Assembly: GCA_016946835.1 (NCBI GenBank)
Contig: JACVTC010000068.1
Location: 310,501 to 374,500, forward strand
From: Neocallimastix lanati (nom. inval.)
Taxonomy: Eukaryota > Neocallimastigomycota > Neocallimastigomycetes > Neocallimastigales > Neocallimastigaceae
Reading direction: 5' to 3'
DNA length: 64,000 nt
Both the position numbers and the translations under genes were made by a program. Within the stretch, counting starts at the first letter, position 1, and every line of letters begins with the position of its first letter. Under the pieces are notes generated by a model, which was given only the letters and a program-made list of their open reading frames with translations, searched no databases and was not told the DNA's origin. Shown here piece by piece: positions 36,150 to 49,922 of the stretch.

Positions 36150-36560
36150 TAGTGACTCTATCTACCACCGAAGCTAAGTATGCTAGTCTCACCGAAGACG
36201 TTAAAACAAGGTATAATAATTTTAAAAAAAATTATATATAATATAAAGGAATATTATAATAAAGATAAAAAAAAAAATTTATTAAAAAATTAAAATAAAA
36301 ATGACGGTTGATTATAAAACGTGTATAGTCAATGCTCAGGATACAAAAACTCTAAAGGAAAGATGAAAGTCTATAGCTATAAGATACAAAAAAAAAATTT
36401 TTTTTTTTTTTTTTCTAATAAGAAAAGATTATGAAAAAAATAGATAAAAAAAATGAAATTAATTGAGTTAGAATATAGTATCAGTACTCGGAGGTATGTT
36501 AGCTGATCCTATTATCAAAAGGATTTCAGGAGTACAAAAGTCAAATTTACAAATTTAATT
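36150..36560 (+). pseudogene. Decayed Copia RNase H / pol 3' end
   Basis: VTLSTTEAKYASLTEDVK at 36151-36207 matches the Copia RNase H S-T-A-E-A-E-Y motif. KSIAIRYK near 36369-36392 resembles K-H-I-D-I-R-Y-H. GGMLADPIIKRISGVQKS, ending at about 36558, matches the pol C-terminus. The pieces lie in different frames, separated by AT-rich insertions. A polypurine tract GTAAGGAGGAA at 36611-36621 precedes an apparent LTR start TGATAATATT at 36622; its end is not clear. Confidence 0.75.
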
Positions 36561-36959
36561 CTTAAAGAATAATAATAATAATAATATATAATATATATAT
36601 AATAGTTAATGTAAGGAGGAATGATAATATTAAGCTTAAATTAAGCAATGTGGATTAAAGTATTATAAATATTTTTTTTTATGCTTTATTATAAATTTTA
36701 AATAATTAAAATATATATATATATTAAAATATAGAATTATTTCAAATTAATAAAAATGTATTTCTTGAATTTTTTTCATTAGGTCAATATTTGATTAAAG
36801 ATATTTATTTATTTATTTTATTTTTATTTTTCTTTTTTAATTAATAGGATAAATAATTATAAAATAGTAAAATTAGATTATAAATAATATACTAATATAT
36901 AAAGAGATAAAAAAACCTATCTTTGGAGTTTTAATAGGATAAAAACTTATCAAAGTATT

Positions 36960-38454
36960 AAAACTCCTAAGATAACTTTTTATCCCATTTAAGTGAGAAA
37001 ATAAAAATTAATAAAGAAATCATTTCATAGTATAAAAATTGTATAATAATAGTATCAAAACGGGTTATAATTAATACTATAGAATAATGTATTCATATTT
37101 ATAATTATCATTATATGGTATTATGAGGAATAAAAGTAATATTTTTGAATTACATAATATATCATAAATAGGAATAGTAATATTTAAAATATATATATAT
37201 ATATATATATATCATAAAATGAAAAAATAATATTTAAAAAAATAACAATAATAATAATATTCATTATGAAGAGTTATATCAACCTTAAATAATTATTACT
37301 AGTAATACAAAAAATATATATATATATACACACAATAACAATAAAAATTTAAAAAATAATAATTATTATTAGAATTTAATATTAAAAACAGTTATTATTA
37401 ATATTTAGAAAAAAAAAAGTATTACTAAAAAAAGTATTATAACAAAAAATTAAAAAATACATTAGATTTAAAATAATCTAAATATCAAAATTTAAAAAAG
37501 AGTTCCGAACATTAAAATTCCAAAAATACTATCTATCAATCTATATAAAAAATAATTAAAAAAAAAAAAAAAAAAAACATTGTATCTAATGTAAATGCAA
37601 ATTTAATAATAAAAAATTTAAACGAATAGTTCATATACAAAAATATTACTCTTTATATTATAATAAAAGAATTTTAAATAATATAAAAAAAAAATTATAT
37701 ATATAATATATATTATTAATTCTATTCATGAATTAATAATAATTAATAACAAATCGTTATTTAAAAAATAAAATAAAAAAAAAGCAATTTAAAACAAAAA
37801 AAAAAAAAAAATAGTTATTAATAATTTTATTTCCAATTTAAATTAAAGATATTTTGTGACATCAAAGATTTTCTTTTTTTTCCAATAATAATTAACTATT
37901 ATTTATTCTTTATTATTATTATTATTAATTATTATATAAAATTTTTTATAATTATATTTTTTGATAGATTGTTTATAGTTTAAAAGCAATCCAAATCATT
38001 ATAATTGTTTTGTTTAACATTTTTTATTATTTGATCTGTTTAATAAATATAATCGAAAAAAAAAAAAAAAATAAAAAAAAAAATAAAAAGAAAGAAAAAA
38101 AAAAAAAAAAAAAGAAAAAAAAAATTAAACTTTTTAATATATCATATCAAGAAAATATATATTTAAAATATATCTATATATATATATATTTATTTTTTTT
38201 CCTTTTATTTTTATTTTCTAATATTTTTTTACACATGGAATAATGATACTAATAAATAGAATATAATTAATAATAACAATGGTAATAACATTTTCATTCT
38301 TCATTAATATTTTATTATATAGAGTTTTTTTTTTTTTTTTTTCCGCTATTATTATTTTTTTTCTTTTTTTAAACATACTCCACTCCTTTTATCTTTTTAT
38401 TTAGAAAATTTGACAAATGATTCATGTATTATATATTATTATAATTTTTAAAAA

Positions 38455-38489
<35 letters not shown>

Positions 38490-39880
38490 TTAGAAATTTA
38501 TATATATAAATATATTACTAAATAATTTTACTAATAAATTCTAAGATATGATGTTTTTTTTTATTTATTTATTTTTTTTTATTACTTTAATATTATTTAT
38601 GGAATAATTATAAAAGTAATAATTTTAATGGTTAAAAAATCAACAGATCATCTTTTTAACAAAACTTTTTTTTCTAACCTTTTATTGTGGATTAAAAAAA
38701 ATTTTTTTTTAATGAATAAATTATTAACAGATAAATAAATTATAATAAATTAAATTAAATTAAAATTTTAATTAATGCAATTAAAAAAAAATTATTTTTT
38801 TTTTTTTTTTTAAGATTATTGTCCAATTCTTTTCCTTTTTTTTTTTTTTTTTTTTTTTTCACAGGACATGACATGATTTATGGAAATTTAAAAAAAAGTC
38901 ATTTTTTATAATAATAAAAAAAAAAAAAGGAATGAAAAGAAAAGTATTTTTATATATAAAAGTAATTTTTTTTATTTCAAAATAATAAATATCCATGTAT
39001 ATTATTATTAAATTATATCGACATCTATTACCATAAATATTGCTGTATTGAATTATTGAAATAAGAATTAATAGTTATGAAGCAAGATTACATTTATAAA
39101 CTATTTAAAATAAAAATAAAAATAAAAATCTTAATATATAAATGTTAATGTGTCCTGTATTAAAAAAGTTTTTATTTTTTAATAAATGTTTTTTTTATTA
39201 TCCTTTATTATTTTTTATTTTATATATATATATATATTAAAACTTTTTATAAAAATTAATTATAGAATTTTATTAATAATCTAAAAATAAGTTCGTTATT
39301 TTATCCGCTTTTAATAACATAATAATAATAATAATAACAAATAATATAAAATAAAATAAAATAAAAATGTTGGCATTGAAAAGTTAAAAATAATAAATTG
39401 AATTTCGTTTATTATTAAATATTATTTTTTTTTTAAAAAATAAAAAAAAAAAAACTGTTATATCATTCTGTTTTTTTTTCTTTAATATATTAATAGTTAT
39501 ATAATTTATTTAAATTTATATATTTATATTATATATATATTAATAATTTTTGTTTAAAATATTTAATTATGAAGATTTATTTAATTACTTTTTTTTTATT
39601 ACATTGATAAAACTTTTTTTTTTTTGAACAAATTATTATCATTACTATTATTATTATTATTATTATTATTTTATTTTATTTTAGGTGGACAAGAAAATCA
39701 AAAACTTTAAAATTTTAATATAATCAATAATATTTATTTATTTTATAATTTATTTTATATATTTATTTATTTGATATATATTTATTTTATAATGTTATAT
39801 ATAAAAATTTAAATTTATTAAATAATAATTTCTTAAAAAGGAAATAATTAATTATAATAAATAAATAATAAATAATAAAA
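36960..39880. other. Gene-free AT-rich region
   Basis: Homopolymers, TA repeats and simple AT sequence. No protein or RNA gene can be supported on either strand. Confidence 0.7.
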
Positions 39881-39884
39881 AGAT

Positions 39885-40440
39885 TATTTATTAATAAATA
39901 ATAAATAATAAATAATAAATAATAAATAATAAATAATAAATAATAAATAATAAATAATAAAAAAAGAGTATTTATTAATAAATAATAAATAATAAATAAT
40001 AAATAATAAATAATAAATAATAAATAATAAATAATAAATAATAAATAATATTTAATAAATAATAAATAATAAATAATAAATAATAAATAATAAATAATAA
40101 ATAATAAATAATAAATAATAAATAATAAATAATAAATAATAAATAATAAATAATAAATAATAAATAATAAATAATAAATAATAAATAATAAAAAGAGTAT
40201 TTATTAATAAATAATAAATAATAATAAAAAAAAGAGTATTTATTAATAAATAATAAATAATAATAAAAAAAAGAGTATTTATTAATAAATAATAAATAAT
40301 AATAAAAAAAAGAGTATTTATTAATAAATAATAAATAATAATAAAAAAAAGAGTATTTATTAATAAATAATAAATAATGATAAAAAGAGTATTTATTAAT
40401 AAATAATAAATAATAAATAATAAATAATAATTAAATAATA
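39885..40440. repeat. AAATAAT array with a 39-bp minisatellite
   Basis: AAATAATAAAT repeats, then five to six 39-bp units (GAGTATTTATTAATAAATAA start, at 40195, 40234, 40273, 40312, 40351, 40387). The 13-residue periodic frame on the minus strand is a by-product of the 39-bp period. Confidence 0.95.
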
Positions 40441-42098
40441 TATTATTATTAATTTTATATATAATAAATGATATACAATTAATAGTAATGAATAATAATA
40501 CCATATACAATTAATAGTAATGAATAATAATACCAATTATATAATAATTAAACAAAATATAATTATTTAAGCGTATTGATGTATATATATATGCATTACA
40601 AAGTTTATAACCTTTGTAAAAATAAGATTACTCATTTAAATAGATGAATAAATAGTTTTGGAAATTATATGAAAGAAATTTTTTTTACAATTAATTATGA
40701 TAAAATTTTATGATTTTAAAGCTATATATATTTTATTAATATATTTTAATATTAAAATGAGTAAACAATTATTGAAATATAAATATAAATATAAATACAA
40801 ATATAAATATTCATATACGATATGTTTTATAAAATGATATAATATAAGATAGAAATAAATTATTAGAATAAAGAAAACAAAAATTATATATTAATAAATT
40901 TTTTTTTTTTTTTTGATTCATTTGTTTTACATAATAAATTTATAAGCTTTTAGTTATTTTAAAGAAAGATATACATTATTAAGAATAAGAATAATTATAA
41001 ATAATTAAAAAAAAAAAAAAAAAGCGTATAAAATTTAAACTATAAATATTTTATTTAAAATGATGAAAATATAAAAATGAAACAAAGGTTAAGGGTCTTG
41101 GAATCATGAACTCAAATACAAATAAATCTCGTTTAATCCGGAATGCTTGAAAATAGTAGCAAACCAGATCAAAAGTGGGAGATTCGTACGATATTCCAAA
41201 GTAATAAATAATTATCACCATTATACAAAGCTAGTTACTACACATTATATTTATATATATTAATTATTGACATTAATTATTGTATATATATTATGATTAT
41301 TGAAAGATTTCTATTGTATTAGTATTATTAATATTTTATATTAAGTTGTTTCTATATATTAATATAATTATATAATAAAAAAAAAGATAAAAGTTTTTAA
41401 TTTAAATATTTAAATTTATGAAAATAAAAAAAAAATTTTTTTGGTAAAAAGATAAAAATTTTTTCCATTAAAGATATAAAAAATTACCACATTAAGAAGA
41501 ATTAATTTGGTTGGGTTTTAAGATTTTTTATAAGTCCATTTGATATCTGCATATATAATAGACTAAATTAATTTTTTTTTATTTATTTATATTTTTTTCT
41601 TATTTTCTTTTTATTAGAGCTAATAATTAGTTTAAATTGATAACAGAAAGATTTATAAAATTAGAAAAAATCCATAAGAATATATATTATTTAAAATATA
41701 ATATAGAAAGATAATTATTTAATAAGATTAATTTCAAAAAAAAAAAAAAGTTATTAAAAGAAAATTAAGTTTCCTTGAATATAAAAAAAGAAAATAATAT
41801 ATATATATGTAAATAATAATATAATGAAATAAATGCTATATCCTATGAAATAGTATAGATTAAAATAAAAATAATATAAAAAAATAGAATTAAAGCATTG
41901 TGACATGACTGACATGACATGAAAATCATATAATTATTTTCATTTAAATAAAAGTTTAATACATGTGTAAAAATAATTTATATAATCTAAATTATGTTCG
42001 ATTATCTTATGAATATTATAGTATTATAGCAATTAAAACTATTTTTATTAGTTACATATATTAAATTTGTCAATAAGAATATTAAAAATAAAAATAAA

Positions 42099-42146
<48 letters not shown>

Positions 42147-42640
42147 TAATTAATTAATAATAATAATTAATTAATAATAATTGAAATAATAAATAATAAT
42201 TAAATAATAGACAACATATTTTATTTTAATTTTATTTTAATTTTTTAAAAAAAAAAAAAAAAGAAAAAGTGCTAAGCATATTTATTATATTAAAATAGCG
42301 ACAATGGAATTTTTTTTTTCTTTTCAAAATAAAAAAAAAAGAATAAGAAATAAAAAAAAAAAAAATAAAAAAAAAAATAAAAAATAGAGAGCGTAAATTC
42401 ATTGACATCGTTTGTTAATTATTTAAACATTTTATTTAAACATCAAATTTTTTTTTTTTATAATGTAAATTAGTTTATCCTCAATTACTCAAAAACTTTT
42501 ATCAATATTAGTTTTAGCTTCAGGAAATATTTTTTTTTAGCTCTAAAAAAACGTGCGTGATTCCACATTTTTTATCCTAAATGAAAAGAATTAGTATGTT
42601 TAAGGATGGAATTTTTTTTTTTTTTGTTCAATTACCAGCA
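40441..42640. other. Gene-free AT-rich region
   Basis: Contains one complex island (41085-41210, with CTCGTTTAATCCGGAATGCT) and an AAT array (42100-42145). Nothing recognisable as a gene. Confidence 0.65.
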
Positions 42641-42654
42641 AATAAATTTATTTA

Positions 42655-43050
42655 CTTATTAGTTTATTTATTTATTTATTAAATTATTAAAATTATATAT
42701 ATTTATTTATATATTTATTTATTAATTTATTTATATAATTATTTATATATTTATTTATTTATTAGTTAATTTTTTATTAATTTATTTATTTAATTTGTTT
42801 ATTAATTTGTTTATTTATATATATTAATTAATTTATTTATTGATTTTTTATTTATATATATATTTATTAATTTATTTATTTATTAATTTATTTTTTAATT
42901 TATTTATTAATTTATTTATTTATTAATTTGTTTATTAATATATATATATTTATTAATTTATTTATTTAATTTATTTATTAATCTGTTTATTTATTAATCT
43001 GTTTATTTATTTATTTATTTATATATATATTTATTTATTTCATTATTTGA
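42655..43050. repeat. ATTT repeat tract
   Basis: About 400 bp of TTATTTATTTATTAATTTAT variants. Confidence 0.9.
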
Positions 43051-45625
43051 TATTTTGATATTTATTTAAATAAATTTATTCCATTATTTTTTTAATATTC
43101 ATAATGATATGACCATCTCTTGAGTTAGGAAATAATTATTATTTCATTAATTAATGCGATGACTTTTGTAATAACAGTTTCTTCCTATTGAATTTAAAAT
43201 GACTTTAGGAAAATGAATGATTTCAAAAGCTTTTATTTCAACAAAGAAAGTGTCAATTTTTTATTATTATCTATAAACTATTATTTATTATAAATAAATA
43301 CTCTTTTTATTATTTATTTAAAATCAATTTTTATTTATTTAATTTTTATTTTTATTTAATAAAAACAATATGTTGGTGGTTAAGCATTTCAGAAGGACAA
43401 GAAACATTATTTTATATTTAATTCAAAATTTAATATATTATAATATATAATATAATATATTATAATTAAATAGAAAAACTTGATTAATCGATTATTTTAG
43501 AATGAAAAGGAATTTTTTTTTTTTAATTAATAAAAAGGAAAAATGGCCGCAAATGAAAAAATGAAAAAAATGAAAAAAGTTTAAAAAAAAAAAATTAAAA
43601 CTATGGTTTTATTCAGGTAGATGAAATTTGAGCTACTGGTTAAATTGTGGTAAAAAGTGATAGAATTTTTTTAGTTTCTATGATAACATAAAAAAAGGTA
43701 TGGGGCTCTTCTATTAATTAAAAAATAATAATATTATAATAGAATTAAATACGAGAAATAAGCCGCAACTTTTTAATAAACAAAAAAAAAAAAAATTATT
43801 CCACAAAATAAAACAAATGTATTCTATACTCCATCAATGATTTATGAGTTATAAATTTCAAATTTTAATTTTATATTACAGTTTATTCAATTTTTTTTTT
43901 TTTTAATACTTTTACTACTTCACTTTAGTATAAATTATTTAAAAAGTGTTAAGAATTGGTAATCCACATAGACTATTTTAATTTCAAAAATGTATTGAAC
44001 TTGCCATTTATTAATAGAAAAAAAATCTATCTATCTATCTATCTATCTTAAAATATTGACCATTTATCTATATAAGATGGGTATATATTAATATAATATG
44101 AGCAATGTTTATATATATATATTTATATATATATATATATATATTTTTTTTAAGAATTTTTAATATTTTTATTGTCACAGTAATAGTTTGTAAAACTTAG
44201 CCATGAGATGAATGTTAATATTGAAATTATATATAATTTTATTAAGATGAAAATAAGAATATTTAAATTAAGAAAAAAAAAATAATAGATATTATAATTA
44301 TATATTTTTTTTTTTTTTCAAGAGTAGATTACTACATCATCAAGTAATTATTGAACTTCATTTGACTAAAAATAAACAATTGCTTATATGTCTTTTGCTA
44401 TGTTTTAATAATTGTTAATATCATTATTAAAAATCAACATATTATTATTGTTAATTCTTAGTGATAGATGTACATAATAAAATATTTATTTTTACCTTTT
44501 ATTTTCTTTCTTTCTTTCTTTCTTTCTTTAATTTATGTAATGTATTAAATCATTTTAATTTAGAAATTTTTATATTTTTTATTATTTTTTAATTAAAATT
44601 GGTTCATACAAAATTTTTAAAGTTTTTACGTTGTCCCATCTTTAACTATTAAAATAAATAATAAATAGTAATAAACAATAAAAAATACTTTATTAATAAT
44701 AAATAAATAATAAAAAGAAGTATTTATTATAATAAATAAATAATTAAAAAGAAGTATTTATTATAATGAATAAATAATTAAAAATAAGTATTATAATGAA
44801 TAAATAATAAAAAGAAGTATTTATTAATAATGAATAATTGAATAATAAATAATAATTAAAGTAATTAAATATAAAGATTCAGTTAATTGATCAAAACTAT
44901 TTATTTTAATTTTTTTTAAAAAAATATAAAGATTACTCCGTAGAATGATAGTATTTCTCTGGACAAAGCTTGTAATATCCTAAAGTAATTATAATTAATT
45001 ATATCCTTTTAATTTTTTTTTTTTTTTTTTTTGTATTAAGAAAAAAATGTAGAAAGAAAATAAAAATAAAAGCTATATATAAAAAATAAACATAATAAAT
45101 AAATAAAAAAAAAAAGAGGATAGATATACAATAAAATATAAATAGAGAGTTAAGAAAGATCTTTTATTTTATGTATTAAAATTAAAAAAAAGAACGAAAG
45201 ATAGAACGAAAGATGGCTTAATGAGATTAGAAATAGAGTATTTCTGTAATTTTTGGACAAATATAATATATAATATATTTTAATATTTTATGATGAGTTT
45301 ACGCTTTAAATGATTATAAATAAAAATAGAATTATTAAATAATTTATTGATATAGACAAACACAAAAAGATTTTGGACTTTCTTATATCAATTAATACAT
45401 TTTTAATTTTTTATTAATATTTTTTAATATTTTTTTTAAACATTAATAAACTTTAATATTATTTATATTTATCATCATTTATGACTTTTTTTTTTTTTTT
45501 TTTTTCTAATATTATTTAATTTTTACCAATACTTTTTTTTTTTTTTTTTTAAATATAAGCATAGTATATAGAAAGATTACCACAGAACAAAGCTTCATTC
45601 CTACTGAATAATGGTGCTATTTTCA

Positions 45626-45666
<41 letters not shown>

Positions 45667-47189
45667 TTTCATATTATCTTATTTTCTATATTATTTTATT
45701 TTTTATATTTTTTTTTAATTTTTTATGGATGGACAACAACAAAAAAAAAAAAAAAAATTTTTTTTCTTTTAAATTTTATAAATTATTATTTAATTAATAT
45801 AATATTTAAATTGAACAATATATTATGAATATACTTAATAATATATTAAATAGAATATGTATTAAATGAATTAAACTTAATTTATAATATACATTTACTA
45901 TATATTAATAATTATTAATATATGAGTGTAATATATAAATTATATTTTATATACTAATGGCAATTTTTATTTAACACTATAAATTTTTAATCAACAAAAA
46001 AGCGATTAATCGATTTTTTATAATTTTGTTGCTATTAACAATGAATGGCGGCTAAGTAAAATTGAATAAATTTTTTTCTAATTCAGCCTAAAATTTCAAA
46101 CAAATTTAAAAATTAGCCATGAATTCTGCCTAAATTTTATTTTTATAAACTTATAAAGACAATAAAAATTTTTTTATTTTTGAACAGACAACAACTAAAA
46201 TTTTTTTTTTTTTTTTAAAAAAAATTAATATAAAAATTAATATATATAGTTCTATTTAAATTTTAAATTGAATGCATATATTGCAATGTAAATACAATTA
46301 AATAATATACAAAATGATTTAAATTAAATTTGATAATTATTCAATTTAAATTTAATAATAATAATTGAATAATAAATAATAAAAATAAATAAATGAATAA
46401 TAAAAAGAGTATTATTAATAAGTATAAAAAATAATTGAATAATCATCATTTAATAATAAATATTGAAAGAATAAATAATAAATAATTGAATTTGAAATAA
46501 TAATAATAAATAAATGAATAATAAATAATAAAATAAATAAATTTATTAATTATTAAATAATAAAATAGTAATAAATAATTCTATTTTTTTATATTTATTT
46601 ATTTATTTATTATTAATATTTATAATGAAGTTTTATTTTAATTTATTTCCAATTTATTGCAATATATGTCAATTTTTATTTATTTTTATATTATAAAGCA
46701 AAAAAGTATAAAAGAAAAAGAAATTATCCCTTTTTTTTTAATATTTTTTTATAAGTTTAATAATTTTAAGAAAATAATTAAAAGTTTTATAATAAAGGCT
46801 ATACAATAATATATAATAAATTATTTTAAAAAGAAAAAACTCTTATAATATTTTTGATTTTTATTTATTCATTTCTTTTTTTTTTTTTTTATTTCTTTTA
46901 TTCTCATTTATTCCAACCAATATTATTATAATAAAAATAATTTTAAAATTTATACTAAGGCTTTATATATTTAATTATATTTTATGCTTAAAACTTTAAA
47001 TTGTAATTTATAAATTCAATTAAAAAAATAATAAACTAATATTAATAATAATTTAAAAAAAAATTAATTTGTTTTAAATTTTCTATTTTAAAGATTAAAT
47101 ATTATTTAAAAAAAAAAAAAAAAAAAAGAGTATTTAAATTTCACAATTTTAACTTTTTAATATACTATAGTGATAAAAGTAAAAGAAAA
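43051..47189. other. Gene-free region upstream of nrdD
   Basis: AT-rich spacer with a CTAT microsatellite (44028-44049), a TTTC microsatellite (44505-44530), AGAAGTATTTATTATAATAA repeats (44690-44830) and long T tracts. The last 100 bases before nrdD are A-rich with an ACTATAGTGATAAAAGT leader; a TATA-like motif cannot be distinguished from background. Confidence 0.6.
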
Positions 47190-49352
47190 ATGGCTTCACA
47201 AATTGATCACATTAACGATCCAGTCAATAAGTTTGTTCAAGATAAAAAAATAAAAGAAATTGAAAAACGTTTAGATAAAAATTTATCCTTTGAAGATGAC
47301 TTTTCAGAGTCTGAAAATACCGAAGTTTCTGAAAACACTGAAGCTTCTCAAAATACTACTGGTACTGATATTACTCATACTTCAGATATGACTGAAATTG
47401 TTTCAGAAGAAAATATTTATCCAGATATGACTATGGCTGGTGTTTCTCTTTCTATTGATGAAGATTTATATGAACTTTTACAACATGATCCAACCGGTAA
47501 GACTCCAGATGAAATTTGGAGAAAATTACTTAAATTAGAAGGTTTAGGTTTAGAAGTATTAGATATTAATTCAAACTTTATCGATGTGATGAATTTTGGT
47601 TCTGACCATAGTATTGATGCTAATGCTAACGGTGCTATCGGTACTTACAAATTCCATTCCAAGGAAATTCGTGAAATTTGTGCTCCATATCAAAAGTTGG
47701 CCAACGTTGCTCAATTCTTTAGTCATGTTAAAAGTATTTATGGTGGTGAAAAGACGGTCGACATGTTCCGTGCTTGGATTAATGGTGATATTTACTTACA
47801 TGATTCTTGTTATCTTTTCGTTCCTTACTGTTACGCTATGTCTGTTGAACCTGTTGTTACTAATGGTATTACCTTTAATCGTCAACTCCGTTCTCTTCCT
47901 CCAAAACATACTAGAAGTTTTATCGGTCAAGTTGCTGAAACAGTAACTAGTATGTCTCAAGAATTAGCTGGTGCTATTGCTGTGGCTGATCTTTTTGTTT
48001 ACTATGCTTACTACCTTCATTTAGAAGGTATTGAAACTGTAGAAGGTAATACTGAAAAAATTGAAGAAATTGAAAATGATTACCAAAGTCTTGTTCACAT
48101 CTTAAATTGTGCTCACCGTTTCTCTTGTCAAAGTGCCTTCACTAATATTTCTATTTTTGATAGACCAAGTCTTCAACACTTGTTTGGTACTGTTTACTAT
48201 CCAGATGGTACTCAACCAAATCTTGCTCTTGTAATGGAATTACAAAAGATTTTCTGTAATTGGTTTGCTCGTGGTCAATCCACTGAATCCTTCCTTCCAT
48301 ATCCATTCCCAGTCGTTACCTTAAACTTAAAGGTTAATGATGATAAGGAAGTCATGGATCAAGAAACTTTTGAATATTTCTGTGAAATTAATATGAATGG
48401 TCTTTTCAATTTCTTTGTTAGTGATTCCAACAAACTTGCTTCTTGTTGTCGTGTTATTAATAATTTAAATGTTCATATGAGTGTCTTTGGGGAAGGTGGT
48501 GTTAACATTGGTAGTTTAAGAATTGTCACTCTTAATTTAGCTAGAATGGGTTTCTATGCATCAAAGGAACAAGATAAAGAAAAGGCTGTGGACGTTTTCT
48601 TTGAACATTTAGATTCTCAATTAGATAAGGCTTATAATATGTTGTTAGCTCACCGTGAATTTATTATTAAACAAATTAAGAGAGGAGCTTGTCCATACTT
48701 TAGTAAGGAATTAGGTTATATGTTCTTGGAAAGATTCTTCTTAACCTTTGGTATTAATGGTCTCTATGAAGGTTTGCTTGAAATGGGTTATGATATGTTA
48801 AAGGAGGATGGTCTTGAACTTTCTCGTCGTATCTTAAAGCATATTACGGATTATGCTAATGAAAAGTGTGATGTCAAGAATAAGATTTTATTTAATGTTG
48901 AACAGGTACCGGGAGAATCCCTTGCTATTAAACATGCAAAGAAGGATAAATTAGTTAATAATATGAACTATGATATCTATGCTAATCAATTTGTTCCACT
49001 TTGGTCAGATATTTCATTGGAAGAAAGAATAAAAATTGATGGTGATTTAGCTAAATATATGAGTGGTGGTTGTATTACTCACATTAATTTAGCTGATCGT
49101 ATGCAATCTCCAAAACAAATGCAAGCAGTTGTTAAATATGCTATTAAGAATCATTGTGAACATTTTGCTATCAACTATTCCTATAATTCATGTGCTCAAG
49201 GACATGTAACTATAAGTGGTAATGCCACTATTTGTCCAATTTGTTCTGATAAAATTGTTGATCATATTACTCGTATTGTTGGTTACTTTACTTCCGTAAG
49301 TGCATGGAGTCCAGGTAGACGTGAAGAATTTAAACGTCGTCGCTTTCTTTAA
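47190..49352 (+). CDS. nrdD: Anaerobic (class III) ribonucleoside-triphosphate reductase
   Basis: 720 residues, no introns. It reduces ribonucleoside triphosphates to dNTPs with a glycyl radical, in anoxic cytoplasm. The N-terminal ~90 residues are a Ser/Thr/Glu-rich extension without a clear ATP-cone. The core has GDIYLHD (residues about 199-205), the finger-loop cysteine Cys313 (RFSCQSAF), FPVVTLNL, ASCCRV and GSLRIVTLNLARMG. The C-terminal domain has a probable zinc site (Cys668, His672, Cys682, Cys685) and the glycyl-radical motif RIVGYF with Gly698. Candidates for the second active-site Cys are 207 and 214. It needs an activase (NrdG), which is not in the window. The ATG lies in an A-rich context (AAAAATGGC); the gene is less AT-rich than its flanks. 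Intronless structure and bacterial family suggest horizontal acquisition. Confidence 0.96.
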   Translation: MASQIDHINDPVNKFVQDKKIKEIEKRLDKNLSFEDDFSESENTEVSENTEASQNTTGTDITHTSDMTEIVSEENIYPDMTMAGVSLSIDEDLYELLQHDPTGKTPDEIWRKLLKLEGLGLEVLDINSNFIDVMNFGSDHSIDANANGAIGTYKFHSKEIREICAPYQKLANVAQFFSHVKSIYGGEKTVDMFRAWINGDIYLHDSCYLFVPYCYAMSVEPVVTNGITFNRQLRSLPPKHTRSFIGQVAETVTSMSQELAGAIAVADLFVYYAYYLHLEGIETVEGNTEKIEEIENDYQSLVHILNCAHRFSCQSAFTNISIFDRPSLQHLFGTVYYPDGTQPNLALVMELQKIFCNWFARGQSTESFLPYPFPVVTLNLKVNDDKEVMDQETFEYFCEINMNGLFNFFVSDSNKLASCCRVINNLNVHMSVFGEGGVNIGSLRIVTLNLARMGFYASKEQDKEKAVDVFFEHLDSQLDKAYNMLLAHREFIIKQIKRGACPYFSKELGYMFLERFFLTFGINGLYEGLLEMGYDMLKEDGLELSRRILKHITDYANEKCDVKNKILFNVEQVPGESLAIKHAKKDKLVNNMNYDIYANQFVPLWSDISLEERIKIDGDLAKYMSGGCITHINLADRMQSPKQMQAVVKYAIKNHCEHFAINYSYNSCAQGHVTISGNATICPICSDKIVDHITRIVGYFTSVSAWSPGRREEFKRRRFL

Positions 49353-49922
49353 ATTATAATTTTTTTTTTAAAAAAAAAAAAAACGAAGCAAACTATTCTG
49401 AAAAAAAAAAAAAAAATAATCCATTTTCGCAAATTTATTATTTATTATTAATTAATTTATATATATAAAAAAAAAAAAAAAACTATAGATATATAAATAT
49501 ATTCTAATCTAATTAATTAATGACTATTCATTTATTATAATTTTTTTTTCAATTTTTTAATTTTTTAATTTTTAAATACTTTTTTTTTTTTTTTTATTCT
49601 TTAATAATTTATTTAAATTAAATTAATTAATAATCATACCCATTAAAATAAAAAACGTCGCATAGTTATCTTTTTTTTTTTTTATAATAAATTTTCATGT
49701 AAAATATACAATCATTTTTTAATAGCCTTTATTATAAAAAAATATAAATATATAATAAAATAAAAATTTAATTTAAAAAAAAAAATTAATATTTGTTTTA
49801 ATCTCAAGTGTTTTTTATTTTTATTTTTATTTTTATTTTTATTAAATTAGTAATGATTATTATTTTAATTTTAAGTGAAGAGGTATATAAAGTAAATAGA
49901 ATAAATTAAAGAATGAAAGATA
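49353..49922. other. 3' flank of nrdD, gene-free
   Basis: AT-rich with homopolymers and TTTTA repeats (49811-49845). Nothing else seen. Confidence 0.7.

Noticed and set aside
40052-40510. Periodic 13-residue repeat protein
   Set aside because: Produced by the 39-bp tandem repeat on a non-coding AT-rich array.
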